Assembly (NCBI GenBank): GCA_049116495.1
Contig: JAGDYV010000007.1
Coordinates: 1 to 64,000, forward strand
Direction of reading: 5' to 3'
Origin: CAJQQK01 sp049116495
GTDB taxonomy: Bacteria; Pseudomonadota; Alphaproteobacteria; Rhizobiales; Hyphomicrobiaceae
Length of the DNA stretch: 64,000 nucleotides
Shown: one piece after another, positions 27,069 to 34,731 of the stretch
How positions within the stretch are numbered: position 1 is the first letter of the stretch
Layout of the letters: each line of letters begins with the position of its first letter
Program-made: the position numbers and the translations under genes
Notes under the pieces: model-generated
Told to the model about the DNA's origin: nothing
Database searches by the model: none
What the model saw: the letters and a program-made list of their open reading frames with translations, nothing else

Positions 27069-27512
27069 TTAACGCCGGTATTGGAGAAACGGGCTCTTCG
27101 TGGCGACCTGGTCATATAGCCCGCGGGCTCGATAATTGAACTCCTGGGTCGCCCAGTAGGTTCGCGTACATTCACGCGCGTCAGCTGCAATGTAGACAGC
27201 GTCGATCAACTGGCGGCCAATGCCTTTGGCGCGCACATCCGGCGACACAAACAGATCCTCAAGATAGCAATAGTACGTCTTTGACCACGTCGAGCGATGG
27301 AAGATGATGTGTGCAATGCCAACCAGGTCCCCGTTACCGTCGACGGCGCAAATGCCCGCATGGAATTGGGGATCATCGCTCAACAACCGGGCCCACGTTT
27401 CATCGATAACGTCATCAGGCAGGCTGGATTTGTAGAATGTGAGATAGCCGCGAAACAGCGGTTCCCATTGGAGGCGATCGCCCGGTTCCAAGGCGCGTGT
27501 CGTGATGCTCAT
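27069..27512 (-). CDS. GNAT-family N-acetyltransferase
   Basis: A 147-residue acetyl-CoA-dependent acetyltransferase. The acetyl-CoA pyrophosphate-binding motif appears as LEDLFVSPDVRAKGIGRQLI (motif A, R-x-x-G-I-G). It is followed by the motif B region YWATQEFNYRARGLYDQV. The N-terminal part (LQWEPLFRGYLTFYKSSLP) resembles a group of small-molecule or polyamine-type acetyltransferases. The ATG at 27510-27512 has GGAG at good distance; an ATG four codons upstream is the alternative. It is in the same direction as mgtE, whose gene lies 60 bp upstream. The substrate is unknown. Confidence 0.88.
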   Translation of the reverse strand: MSITTRALEPGDRLQWEPLFRGYLTFYKSSLPDDVIDETWARLLSDDPQFHAGICAVDGNGDLVGIAHIIFHRSTWSKTYYCYLEDLFVSPDVRAKGIGRQLIDAVYIAADARECTRTYWATQEFNYRARGLYDQVATKSPFLQYRR

Positions 27513-27584
27513 GAAAGGCTCCATAAGTTGTGCGGCTCATGATCACGAAAGCGTAGCAGAGTTTTCGCGCTTGCGGCCATGAAC

Positions 27585-28973
27585 CTACAACAACCAGATC
27601 GTGGCAAGCCCGAGAAAGGCGAAGAACCCGATGATATCGGTCACCGTCGTCACGAACACGCTGGACGAGATCGCGGGATCATACCCCAATCGGTCGAGCG
27701 AGATCGGAATTAAAATGCCAGCCAACGCCGCGGCGAGATGGTTGAACACCATTGCCGCGGCAATCACCAGGCCGAGCGCGCCTGAACCGAACCAAAACAC
27801 CGTGATACCACCCAGGATAACGGCAAACAGGGCACCATTGATCAGACCGACCGACGTTTCCCGCAGGACGATGCGCGCCGCGTTGACAGGCCCTAGTTCG
27901 CGCGTTGCAATCGCCCGCACAGCCACGGTCATCGTCTGCGTTCCGGCATTGCCGCCCATCGACGCGACAATCGGCATCAAGATTGCCAGCGCCACCATCT
28001 GCTCGATCGAAGCGTCGAACAGCTTGATCACAAAGGATGCAAGAACGGCCGTACCCAGATTGACGAGCAACCAGATAAATCGGCTCTTGGTGGTTTGAAA
28101 GACGTTGTCGAAAACGCTTTCATCGCCAACCCCGCCGAGCAGGCGGATGTCCTCGTCTGCTTCTTCCTTGATCACTTCGACAACATCGTCGACGGTAATC
28201 ACACCGACGAGACGCTCGTTGTCGTCAACAACTGGTGCCGAGATCAAATCATAGCGCTCAAACTGGCGGGCGACCTCCTCCTGGTCCTCTGTCGCCAACA
28301 CCGTCTGCGTCCCCTCGTCCATGATTTCTTCGATATTGACGACGCGTTTTGAGCGCAGCAATCTGGACAGTTCGACCATACCGAGCACACGGTAGGTTGG
28401 ATCAACGACGTAGATTCCGGAGAACGTGTCAGGCAGGTCTTCGGCATCGCGCATGTAGTCAATGACCTGGCCGACGTTCCAGAACGGTGCGACCGCAACA
28501 AAGTCCGACTGCATGATGCGGCCGGCCGTCTCGTCCGGATATTCAAGGTTGCGCAACAGCGCCGAGCGATCCGTGCTGTTGAGCTGCGATAGAACGTCGT
28601 GGCGGTCTTCGAGTTGCAGGTTCTCCAGCACATAGGCCGCATCGTCGGAATCGAGTTCCGTGACCGCACGCGCCAAAAAGGCATTCGGCAATTCATCGGA
28701 AAGTTGGTCGCGAACAGCTTCGTCAAGTTCGGAGAAAATCTCATAATCAATGTCGCGGCCGAGCGCCTGCACGAAGCTGACGCGCTCATTCGCGGCGAGA
28801 TGCTCGATCAGGTCGGCGACATCAGGCGCACGCAGGTCAGCAACATAGCGCCGCACACGTTCATCATCGAGCGCACCGAGCGCGTCCGACACGTTGCGGA
28901 CAAGCTCGCCGTCAACGTCATCTTCGACGTCCTGTCGGACGGTGGTTGCGCCGCTTTCAGTCGTTTCGAGCAT
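27585..28973 (-). CDS. mgtE: Magnesium transporter MgtE
   Basis: A 462-residue Mg2+ channel. The acidic cytoplasmic N domain (1-135) is built from repeats such as DVADLIEHLAANERVSF. Next come two CBS domains (about 140-265) that sense Mg2+, and five membrane helices. The pore part has the family motif MGGNAGTQT and the conserved Asp in TTVTDIIGFFAFLG, the residue that coordinates Mg2+ in characterised MgtE. The start is the ATG at 28973 (RBS AGAGGA), matching the usual family length; an upstream frame would add 47 unconserved residues. Confidence 0.95.
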   Translation of the reverse strand: MLETTESGATTVRQDVEDDVDGELVRNVSDALGALDDERVRRYVADLRAPDVADLIEHLAANERVSFVQALGRDIDYEIFSELDEAVRDQLSDELPNAFLARAVTELDSDDAAYVLENLQLEDRHDVLSQLNSTDRSALLRNLEYPDETAGRIMQSDFVAVAPFWNVGQVIDYMRDAEDLPDTFSGIYVVDPTYRVLGMVELSRLLRSKRVVNIEEIMDEGTQTVLATEDQEEVARQFERYDLISAPVVDDNERLVGVITVDDVVEVIKEEADEDIRLLGGVGDESVFDNVFQTTKSRFIWLLVNLGTAVLASFVIKLFDASIEQMVALAILMPIVASMGGNAGTQTMTVAVRAIATRELGPVNAARIVLRETSVGLINGALFAVILGGITVFWFGSGALGLVIAAAMVFNHLAAALAGILIPISLDRLGYDPAISSSVFVTTVTDIIGFFAFLGLATIWLL

Positions 28974-29432
28974 AAATCGCCATCCTCTGGCGTCTGAACG
29001 TTTCCCGCTGACGCGCACCCGGACCGCCGCCCGACCGCGCCCTACGCGTTGTAACGTGGTGTCAATAAAGTCAGATCGGACACAGATGTGGCAAAATAGT
29101 ACTTGCCAACACAAATGCGGCCATCGGCGCGTCAGATTATCGAATTAAGAGACGATCATAATGACGTGACGGCACCGCCTCACGGCAATTCACAGTGACT
29201 CGCCAAGGCCTTAGCACATCGACAGGACGATGCAACAGACCGCTCAGGATTGCAGCCCGGGAGCCACGCTTTGCTGTAGAAACTTGGCGAAATCGAGCAA
29301 TACCTTGCCTTCCGCCGGAGCACGTCCCTATATGCGGACAGTCCACAGCGGGGAAAGCAGATCGCACGCTGTCGGCTGGCGATCGGCCCCGCCAGGTCTT
29401 TCCGGGCCAGAAACTTTGGATCAGGAACGTCC
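28974..29432. other. Intergenic region mgtE / deacetylase
   Basis: Divergent spacer of 459 bp expected to hold promoters for mgtE and the secreted deacetylase. No repeat, RNA gene or credible small ORF was recognised, and I see no M-box-like magnesium riboswitch. Confidence 0.35.
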
Positions 29433-30473
29433 ATGACAGTGTTAGCGGGCAGGCGGGCAGTCGCGGGCGTAGGTGCTGCGCTCTTATCGATTGGCATCAT
29501 GACAGGCGCGGCACAGGCTGCCTGTGGCAACAACGCATTGGGCGTTTCACGCACGATTACGATCGATGCGACGGGCGGCAAACTCTACGGTGGCTTGCAA
29601 TATGACGCCGGCTCACTGCTGAAAGACGGCGAAGTCATTCTGACATTCGATGACGGTCCGCTTCGGCGCCATACACGCCGCGTCCTCAAGGCGCTCAGGT
29701 CGCACTGCACAAAAGCGACATTCTTCATGGTTGGGCGCATGGCGGTCGCCGACCCGGCCATGGTGCGTGAGGTCGCCAGCGCCGGACACACGATCGCCAA
29801 TCACACCTGGAGCCACAAGAACCTTCACCAGCGCAGCGCGCGTCGCGCCGGAGGCGAAATCGAGCTTGGCATCAGCGCTGTACGAATTGCGGCCAAAGAA
29901 CCGATTTCACCGTTCTTCCGATTTCCCTATCTGGCGGATCCGAATTCGATGATCGCTTATGGTAAATCACGCGACCTGGCCATTTTTTCGATAGACATCG
30001 ACTCCAACGACTACAAGACGAAGTCGTCAGGACGCGTCTACTCCAACATCATGAAGCAGCTTCGCGCACGCCGCAAAGGCATCATGCTGTTCCACGATAT
30101 TCAGCCGTCGACGGCGGGTGCGATGCAGCGACTGCTCGACACGATGCAGCGCGAAGGCTTCAAAATTGTCCATGTCGTTTCAAAATCGCCGGTCAAGACG
30201 CTGAGTGATTTCGACAAGCAGGCCCAGGCCTTGCACGCGAAGCGTCGTACGGTGGCAACTGCAGGTTCGATCAATAGTGGCAACTACGAAAGCGCCGCCC
30301 GACCTAGACGGCGAAACCGCACATCATCGGCCAGCAAAAACACCAAGGTTGCAGCCGTTAAGGCGCCTGAACAACGGACCAATCCGTTCGCCAACAGCGT
30401 TAAGCCGATCGCCCGACCCAAATCTCGACCTGGGCCGAAGTCCGACTGGCGCCGTGCCATTTGGGGCAACTGA
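29433..30473 (+). CDS. Secreted polysaccharide deacetylase (NodB domain)
   Basis: A 346-residue exported carbohydrate esterase 4. The signal peptide (residues 1-29, ending GAAQA-A) is followed by the NodB domain: motif 1 TFDDGP, motif 2 HTWSH with the metal histidines, motif 3 RFPY, and motif 5 LFHDIQ. These residues hold the Zn and catalytic pair that remove acetyl groups from GlcNAc or related polymers. The last 90 residues (from about 255) are a basic, low-complexity tail (RPRRRNRTSSASKNTKVA), which may bind the envelope. It stands alone and has a weak RBS. Confidence 0.92.
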   Translation: MTVLAGRRAVAGVGAALLSIGIMTGAAQAACGNNALGVSRTITIDATGGKLYGGLQYDAGSLLKDGEVILTFDDGPLRRHTRRVLKALRSHCTKATFFMVGRMAVADPAMVREVASAGHTIANHTWSHKNLHQRSARRAGGEIELGISAVRIAAKEPISPFFRFPYLADPNSMIAYGKSRDLAIFSIDIDSNDYKTKSSGRVYSNIMKQLRARRKGIMLFHDIQPSTAGAMQRLLDTMQREGFKIVHVVSKSPVKTLSDFDKQAQALHAKRRTVATAGSINSGNYESAARPRRRNRTSSASKNTKVAAVKAPEQRTNPFANSVKPIARPKSRPGPKSDWRRAIWGN

Positions 30474-30510
30474 GCCGGACACGGCGATTAAATGACGTCT
30501 GGCGTTTGGA

Positions 30511-31593
30511 CTACCTGACGAGATGGGCAACGGCCTCAGGGCTTGGCTCAATCTCGCCTCGTTCGATCCGGCGAACCACTTCGGCAATGCCATGATTGTA
30601 GGGCGCTGGAATTCCGATCTCGTCGCCGCGCGCCGCAACCAGCCCGTTCAGGTAGTCAATTTCCGTGCGGCGCCCCTTCTGCATGTCCTGCCCCATTGAC
30701 GGGCGTTGTTCACCACTACGGGTCTTGGTGCCTTCGAGAAGCTTGTCTTCGCACTGACCAAAAGCCGTGCTGTCGCCATGATGCGCCGCCACCAATTGTT
30801 CCGGCGTCAGGCCGTACATCTTCTCCAGGACATACCCCTGGGCATGGCCGATTTTGACCGCTTCGCCCGCAATCATGATGGCCAGCTTGCGCGTTACCGG
30901 ATCCTGATCGTTGCCGTTCCCTCCCCGGCCGGTCGCTGCTGATACCGGGTTGCGCATACAGTTTATACACAGTTTAGACCAGCGCTCGCCCCACAGATTG
31001 TCGGTTACCTTCGAGCTATCGATGCTGCTGAGCATCGACATCACACGTTCCGCCCGTTCGGTGTTGCGGCCATGCGTTTCGCCGATACGAAAGATCGTGT
31101 GCTCAGCACCGCCGAGTGCGACGTTGCGGCGGATGCGGCCCGGCTCAGTCAATTCCACGGCAATCTTGCTTGCGATACAGCCAACCGTCCGCCCCCAACC
31201 GACGACACCGGCGATGCGGTCCTCATTGATGCCGTTCTGCAATGACACGATAAAGCCAGCGGGCGTCAGATATTGCTTGATCATCTGTGCTGCCCATTCG
31301 GTGTCGTAGGATTTTACGGCGACGAAGGCAAAATCAAACGCTGCGGTTTTTGAAACCGACTGCAATTCCGTGAGATGCATCGACTTCGGTTTGACGGTAA
31401 AATTTTCTGGCTCCGTCATACCGCTCAATGTCAGTCCATGTTCACGCATGTGGTTTACATGTTCGGGCCACATGTCGATCAGCGTCACATCATGGCCATC
31501 GCGTGTCAGATAGCCACCGACATAGCCACCGAGCGCGCCCGCTCCAACGATTGCGATTTTCGGACTGTTTCCCAATGACGTATCTGCGGGCAT
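30511..31593 (-). CDS. Second PanE/ApbA-family reductase
   Basis: A 360-residue NADPH-dependent 2-oxo acid reductase family protein. The Rossmann motif IAIVGAGALGGYVGGYL is near residue 13; the conserved Lys appears in ERWSKLCINCMRNPVSAA. It is about 50 residues longer than the copy at 12333 and the two differ widely, so they are not recent duplicates. It lies 73 bp downstream of an oxaloacetate decarboxylase-like gene in the same direction, suggesting a joint 2-oxo acid pathway. The ATG at 31593 follows AAGGAAA; a TTG five codons upstream is less likely. Confidence 0.85.
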   Translation of the reverse strand: MPADTSLGNSPKIAIVGAGALGGYVGGYLTRDGHDVTLIDMWPEHVNHMREHGLTLSGMTEPENFTVKPKSMHLTELQSVSKTAAFDFAFVAVKSYDTEWAAQMIKQYLTPAGFIVSLQNGINEDRIAGVVGWGRTVGCIASKIAVELTEPGRIRRNVALGGAEHTIFRIGETHGRNTERAERVMSMLSSIDSSKVTDNLWGERWSKLCINCMRNPVSAATGRGGNGNDQDPVTRKLAIMIAGEAVKIGHAQGYVLEKMYGLTPEQLVAAHHGDSTAFGQCEDKLLEGTKTRSGEQRPSMGQDMQKGRRTEIDYLNGLVAARGDEIGIPAPYNHGIAEVVRRIERGEIEPSPEAVAHLVR

Positions 31594-31666
31594 TGCGCTT
31601 TCCTTCAAAATGGTTGGAGCACGATCGGCGCGCCGCCTCCCGGCCTGGCGCGCGGCGTTCGAGCAA

Positions 31667-32530
31667 TCAGATGAATTTCTTCATCCATTCGTCGTAGGCG
31701 TCTTCCGCCATGGCAATGCGCATCAATTCCTTGGACGGCATATTTTCAAGATCTTCCGGCTGCCGTCCATCGCGCATGGCGCGCATTGTCGCGTAAACCG
31801 CTTGTACACCCGCACGGATTGGGTTGTGGCCCTGCAGCGCGATTCGTGCGCCGCGACTTGCGAGATATTCCGTATCCTTCAATTCGGCCGGTGTGCCGCC
31901 CAGGATCAACGGCAACTTGATTTCCCCCGCGATGGCATCAAGTTGCTCGCGCGTTTTAACGCCGACAAGGAAAATCGCATCGACACCGGTTTCCTGGTAG
32001 GCACGCACCCGCTTGATGGCATCTTCGACACCGGCGATGGCAACCGCACTTGTGCGCCCGGCGATCGCAATTCCGTCCCGGTCAGCCCGCGCCGCCACGG
32101 CCGCTTTCATCTTGCCGACGCCCTCCTCCAACGACAACAACCGCTGTTTGCCAGCCATTCCGTAGGGTTGCGGCAGCTCGGTGTCCTCGATCGACATGCC
32201 CGACACGCCGGCCACTTCCAGTTCTTCGACCGTGCGCATCACGTTTAACGCGTTGCCATAGCCGTGATCGGCATCGACCATCAGCGGAATGTTGCAGGCG
32301 CGGTTGATGCGCAAGCACTGCTCGGCAAATTCCGAGAGCGAAATGACGATATGATCCGGCGCACCAAGAATCGTCATGGACGCCGTCGAACCGGCGAACA
32401 TGCCCATTTCGTAGCCGACATGCTCGGCCATTCGAGCCGACATCGGATCAAACATCGAGCCGGGATGATAGCAGGTATTGCCTGAGATCAATTCACGGAA
32501 GCGCGCGCGCCGTTCACTCCATTTCTGCAT
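31667..32530 (-). CDS. Isocitrate lyase/PEP mutase family enzyme, oxaloacetate decarboxylase-like
   Basis: A 287-residue TIM-barrel enzyme. Family motifs are YHPGSMFDPMSARMAEHVGY, MVDADHGYGNALNVMRTV with the Mg-binding Asp pair, and SIEDTELPQPYG. The last segment resembles the oxaloacetate decarboxylase branch of the superfamily (Pseudomonas PA4872 type) and lacks the KKCGH of isocitrate lyase. It probably decarboxylates or cleaves a 2-oxo or 2-hydroxy acid. The ATG at 32530 has AGAGGA upstream. It is followed by the PanE-like reductase on the same strand. Confidence 0.85.
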   Translation of the reverse strand: MQKWSERRARFRELISGNTCYHPGSMFDPMSARMAEHVGYEMGMFAGSTASMTILGAPDHIVISLSEFAEQCLRINRACNIPLMVDADHGYGNALNVMRTVEELEVAGVSGMSIEDTELPQPYGMAGKQRLLSLEEGVGKMKAAVAARADRDGIAIAGRTSAVAIAGVEDAIKRVRAYQETGVDAIFLVGVKTREQLDAIAGEIKLPLILGGTPAELKDTEYLASRGARIALQGHNPIRAGVQAVYATMRAMRDGRQPEDLENMPSKELMRIAMAEDAYDEWMKKFI

Positions 32531-32776
32531 GGGGTCGTGTCCTCTCGATGCCAACTTGCAATTGCCGCAAACAATGGCACGAGCGCGGACCGGATTCGAG
32601 TGGGCACGGCGAAATTGCCCGATCATCAAATCGGGGATGGCATCTGCCGCGAGGACGGACTCAGTCTGCATAGGCCACCAAGGCCGGCCAAGACACAGCT
32701 CGGCCGGCCCGCCGCTCACTCTTTGAAGATGGCGGACTTTGGGCCCAACGGATCGGACCAATAGAGAAGAAGAAGT

Positions 32777-32806
32777 GCCCGGCCGGGATCTCACTCCCGG
32801 CCGGGC
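32777..32806 (-). terminator. Terminator after the PcfJ-like gene
   Basis: Perfect 11-bp inverted repeat GCCCGGCCGGG (32777-32787) and CCCGGCCGGGC (32796-32806) with an 8-nt loop, 8 bp past the stop codon of the PcfJ-like gene. On the minus strand it is followed by ACTTCTTCTTCT, a pyrimidine-rich tail. Confidence 0.75.
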
Positions 32807-32813
32807 CTTTGCG

Positions 32814-33974
32814 TTATCGACGTGCGCGCTGAACCAACTGCTCGATATCATCGACCAGGTGGGCCAGCACCCGCTGATCGGGTCGTTCGAGCGGCAGGCT
32901 CTTGCTGCCCTTCGCGTTCACGTAGGGCAGCCATAGCGCCTTCCACCGCGTCGCGTCGACGGCCAGGAGTCCGACACTTGCCGCATTCGGCATCATCAGA
33001 CCATCCTGCGCGACCAGCCAGCGGTTGACCGCATCCCAGATCGGCTGCGGCGCCGTGCAGTTGCGCGCTGCTTCCAGCTGCCAGATGCGCGGTGCGCCGC
33101 CGTGCCACCGCACCTCCAACGTCGCGACGCGGTGAGAGCCGCGCCGCACTGAGAAGATGAGGCATTCGCGCGCCGCAACCATGCCGGCATAACTGCCGAC
33201 ACAGTTGTCCATGATGTCGCCCTCCTCGTTCAGCTCGGCGGCGGAACGAAGTGGCACCATCTCGTAGCCAGCGCCACGACGACGGCGGCTGTAACGGCCC
33301 GGACCACGCTTCTGATCAGCCCGCGTCAGGTCAGCCATGACACGCTCGAACCAGGTGCACATATGCTGGACGGCCGCGGTAAAGCCCATCTGGCGGTTCC
33401 AGGGTTTATCCAGCATACGGTGGCCACGTACATCGCTGTGGCGCGAAAACCATGCGTAGATCGCCAGCGGACGGATCGGCGCCTCGCCGACAAACGGCTC
33501 GGCAAAGGCCCGCCGTTCGCCGGCCAACCATAGCGCAAAGTCCTCGTTACCTGCCTCGAGTGCCACCTCAAGCGCTTGGAGCCACGCTTGCGCGTGCTCT
33601 TCCAATTGCGGCAGGCGACCTCCGATTTTGCGGCCGAACGCGTCACCGGTTGCCGGCACACCGATCGGACGCGCAAACGCCTCTGGCGGTAGACGGCGCA
33701 TCCAGGTTGGCAATTGAAGCACGTCGGCAATTCGTGCCAACGATGCCCCATCGCGGACCAGACGCGCGGCTTCGGCGCGCTGATCGATCGCGCCTCGCCC
33801 CGAGACCATTGCAAAGGCAATCGCCGGAAACGTGAACAGCAAATCACCGTGCCGGCTCGATGTTCGCGTGAACTTGCGAAGCCGGCGGCGATAAGAACGA
33901 TCGAAGCGCTTGATCTGCGTCTCGAGCGCGACATGACGCGCGCCACCGTGCGCAGAAACAACTGCGTTGCCCAT
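32814..33974 (-). CDS. PcfJ-like domain protein
   Basis: A 386-residue basic protein of unknown function. Its centre has the PcfJ-like signature: AELNEEGDIMDNCVGSYAGM followed by LIFSVRRGSHRVATLEV (about residues 245-290), in which a conserved Cys and Tyr recur in the family. PcfJ was named from a conjugative enterococcal plasmid, but similar genes are scattered on alphaproteobacterial chromosomes and no conjugation gene is present here. The start has GGAG seven bases upstream, and a strong terminator follows the stop, so the gene is a single unit. Confidence 0.75.
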   Translation of the reverse strand: MGNAVVSAHGGARHVALETQIKRFDRSYRRRLRKFTRTSSRHGDLLFTFPAIAFAMVSGRGAIDQRAEAARLVRDGASLARIADVLQLPTWMRRLPPEAFARPIGVPATGDAFGRKIGGRLPQLEEHAQAWLQALEVALEAGNEDFALWLAGERRAFAEPFVGEAPIRPLAIYAWFSRHSDVRGHRMLDKPWNRQMGFTAAVQHMCTWFERVMADLTRADQKRGPGRYSRRRRGAGYEMVPLRSAAELNEEGDIMDNCVGSYAGMVAARECLIFSVRRGSHRVATLEVRWHGGAPRIWQLEAARNCTAPQPIWDAVNRWLVAQDGLMMPNAASVGLLAVDATRWKALWLPYVNAKGSKSLPLERPDQRVLAHLVDDIEQLVQRARR

Positions 33975-34527
33975 TGGATTGCTCCAATTTCACGAAGTGC
34001 GATCAATCTGCGCGCGCGCGTTGGCCAGGTCGCCATCGGGGCCGGCATCGAGCGTGACGAGATCGCGCAAGCGAATGCTGGCGCGCACGTCGTGCGATCA
34101 GATTGATCAGGCTTTGGGTATTGGGAAGAGAACCGTCGGCTTTGGCATGGAGCGATAATCAACGGGTAGTGATGGAACCCGTGATATCGTCCAGCCTGTA
34201 GCCTACAACCGGAGTCCTTTTAGCCATCAACCCACGTACGAACCATCGAGTGGTCTGTCGGGTTTGACAGGGCGCCCTTGTGGGCGAAGGACCCAGGTGT
34301 CACGTGGCGAAGAAGGCGCCATTGCTAGAATACCGCCAGACGCCACGTGCCGGTCTTCCCAGCGTATGTCGACTGTCCGTATTCATTGGCATCCTTTCGC
34401 AAAATTCGTTTCAGTGTGTTTGTTGACGGGAAACGATGGCAATCTCAAGGCAAATGTCGAATATAGGTTGATGAAATCTTATTTTGCAGGCCAAAGGCCT
34501 GACGACGAGCAAATGGGACATGCACGG
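33975..34527. other. Spacer between PcfJ-like and AtzG-like genes
   Basis: About 550 bp, divergent. The left part should hold the promoter of the PcfJ-like gene. The right part carries inverted repeats described separately (34162-34182 and 34260-34349). In-frame ATGs at 34471 and 34513 could be alternative starts of the small downstream protein. No other gene is supported. Confidence 0.4.
34260..34349 (+). promoter_or_regulatory. Structured leader ahead of the AtzG-like/amidase genes
   Basis: Two consecutive stems. Stem A: GGGT (34260-34263) with ACCC (34291-34294) enclosing CGCCC (34273-34277)/GGGCG (34282-34286) on a TTGT loop. Stem B: perfect 9-bp CACGTGGCG (34301-34309)/CGCCACGTG (34341-34349). 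An alternative TGGCG/CGCCA pairing exists inside B, so two exclusive folds are possible. Just upstream ACGGGT/ACCCGT (34162-34167 and 34177-34182) adds another stem. The motif GGCGAAG occurs twice (34284-34290 and 34306-34312). It could be a riboswitch or attenuator; I match no known class. Confidence 0.4.
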
Positions 34528-34731
34528 ATGGAAAAGACAGGCGAACAACCAAAGAGCTTTGGTGCTTACCGGGTACCCGACGAGCGCGAAGCGCTCATCC
34601 GCAGCCATATCGCAATGCTGAGTGAAACAGCGCGGGCGGTCTCCGACCAACTCGCCTTCGCTGCTGATGTCAGCGATCTAACGGCTGAGCTTGAAGCCGG
34701 TGCCGAGGATGACGCGGAAGGAGCGAAATGA
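34528..34731 (+). CDS. Small GatC/AtzG-like protein
   Basis: A helical protein of about 67 residues ending directly on the amidase gene. The core DEREALIRSHIAMLSETARA resembles the small-subunit helices of GatC- and AtzG/DUF4089-type proteins, which wrap around amidase-signature enzymes and stabilise them. The stop TGA overlaps the amidase ATG. The start is uncertain: 34528 has GGGAC upstream, while ATGs at 34513 and 34471 are in frame. The function is inferred mainly from position and size. Confidence 0.55.
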   Translation: MEKTGEQPKSFGAYRVPDEREALIRSHIAMLSETARAVSDQLAFAADVSDLTAELEAGAEDDAEGAK

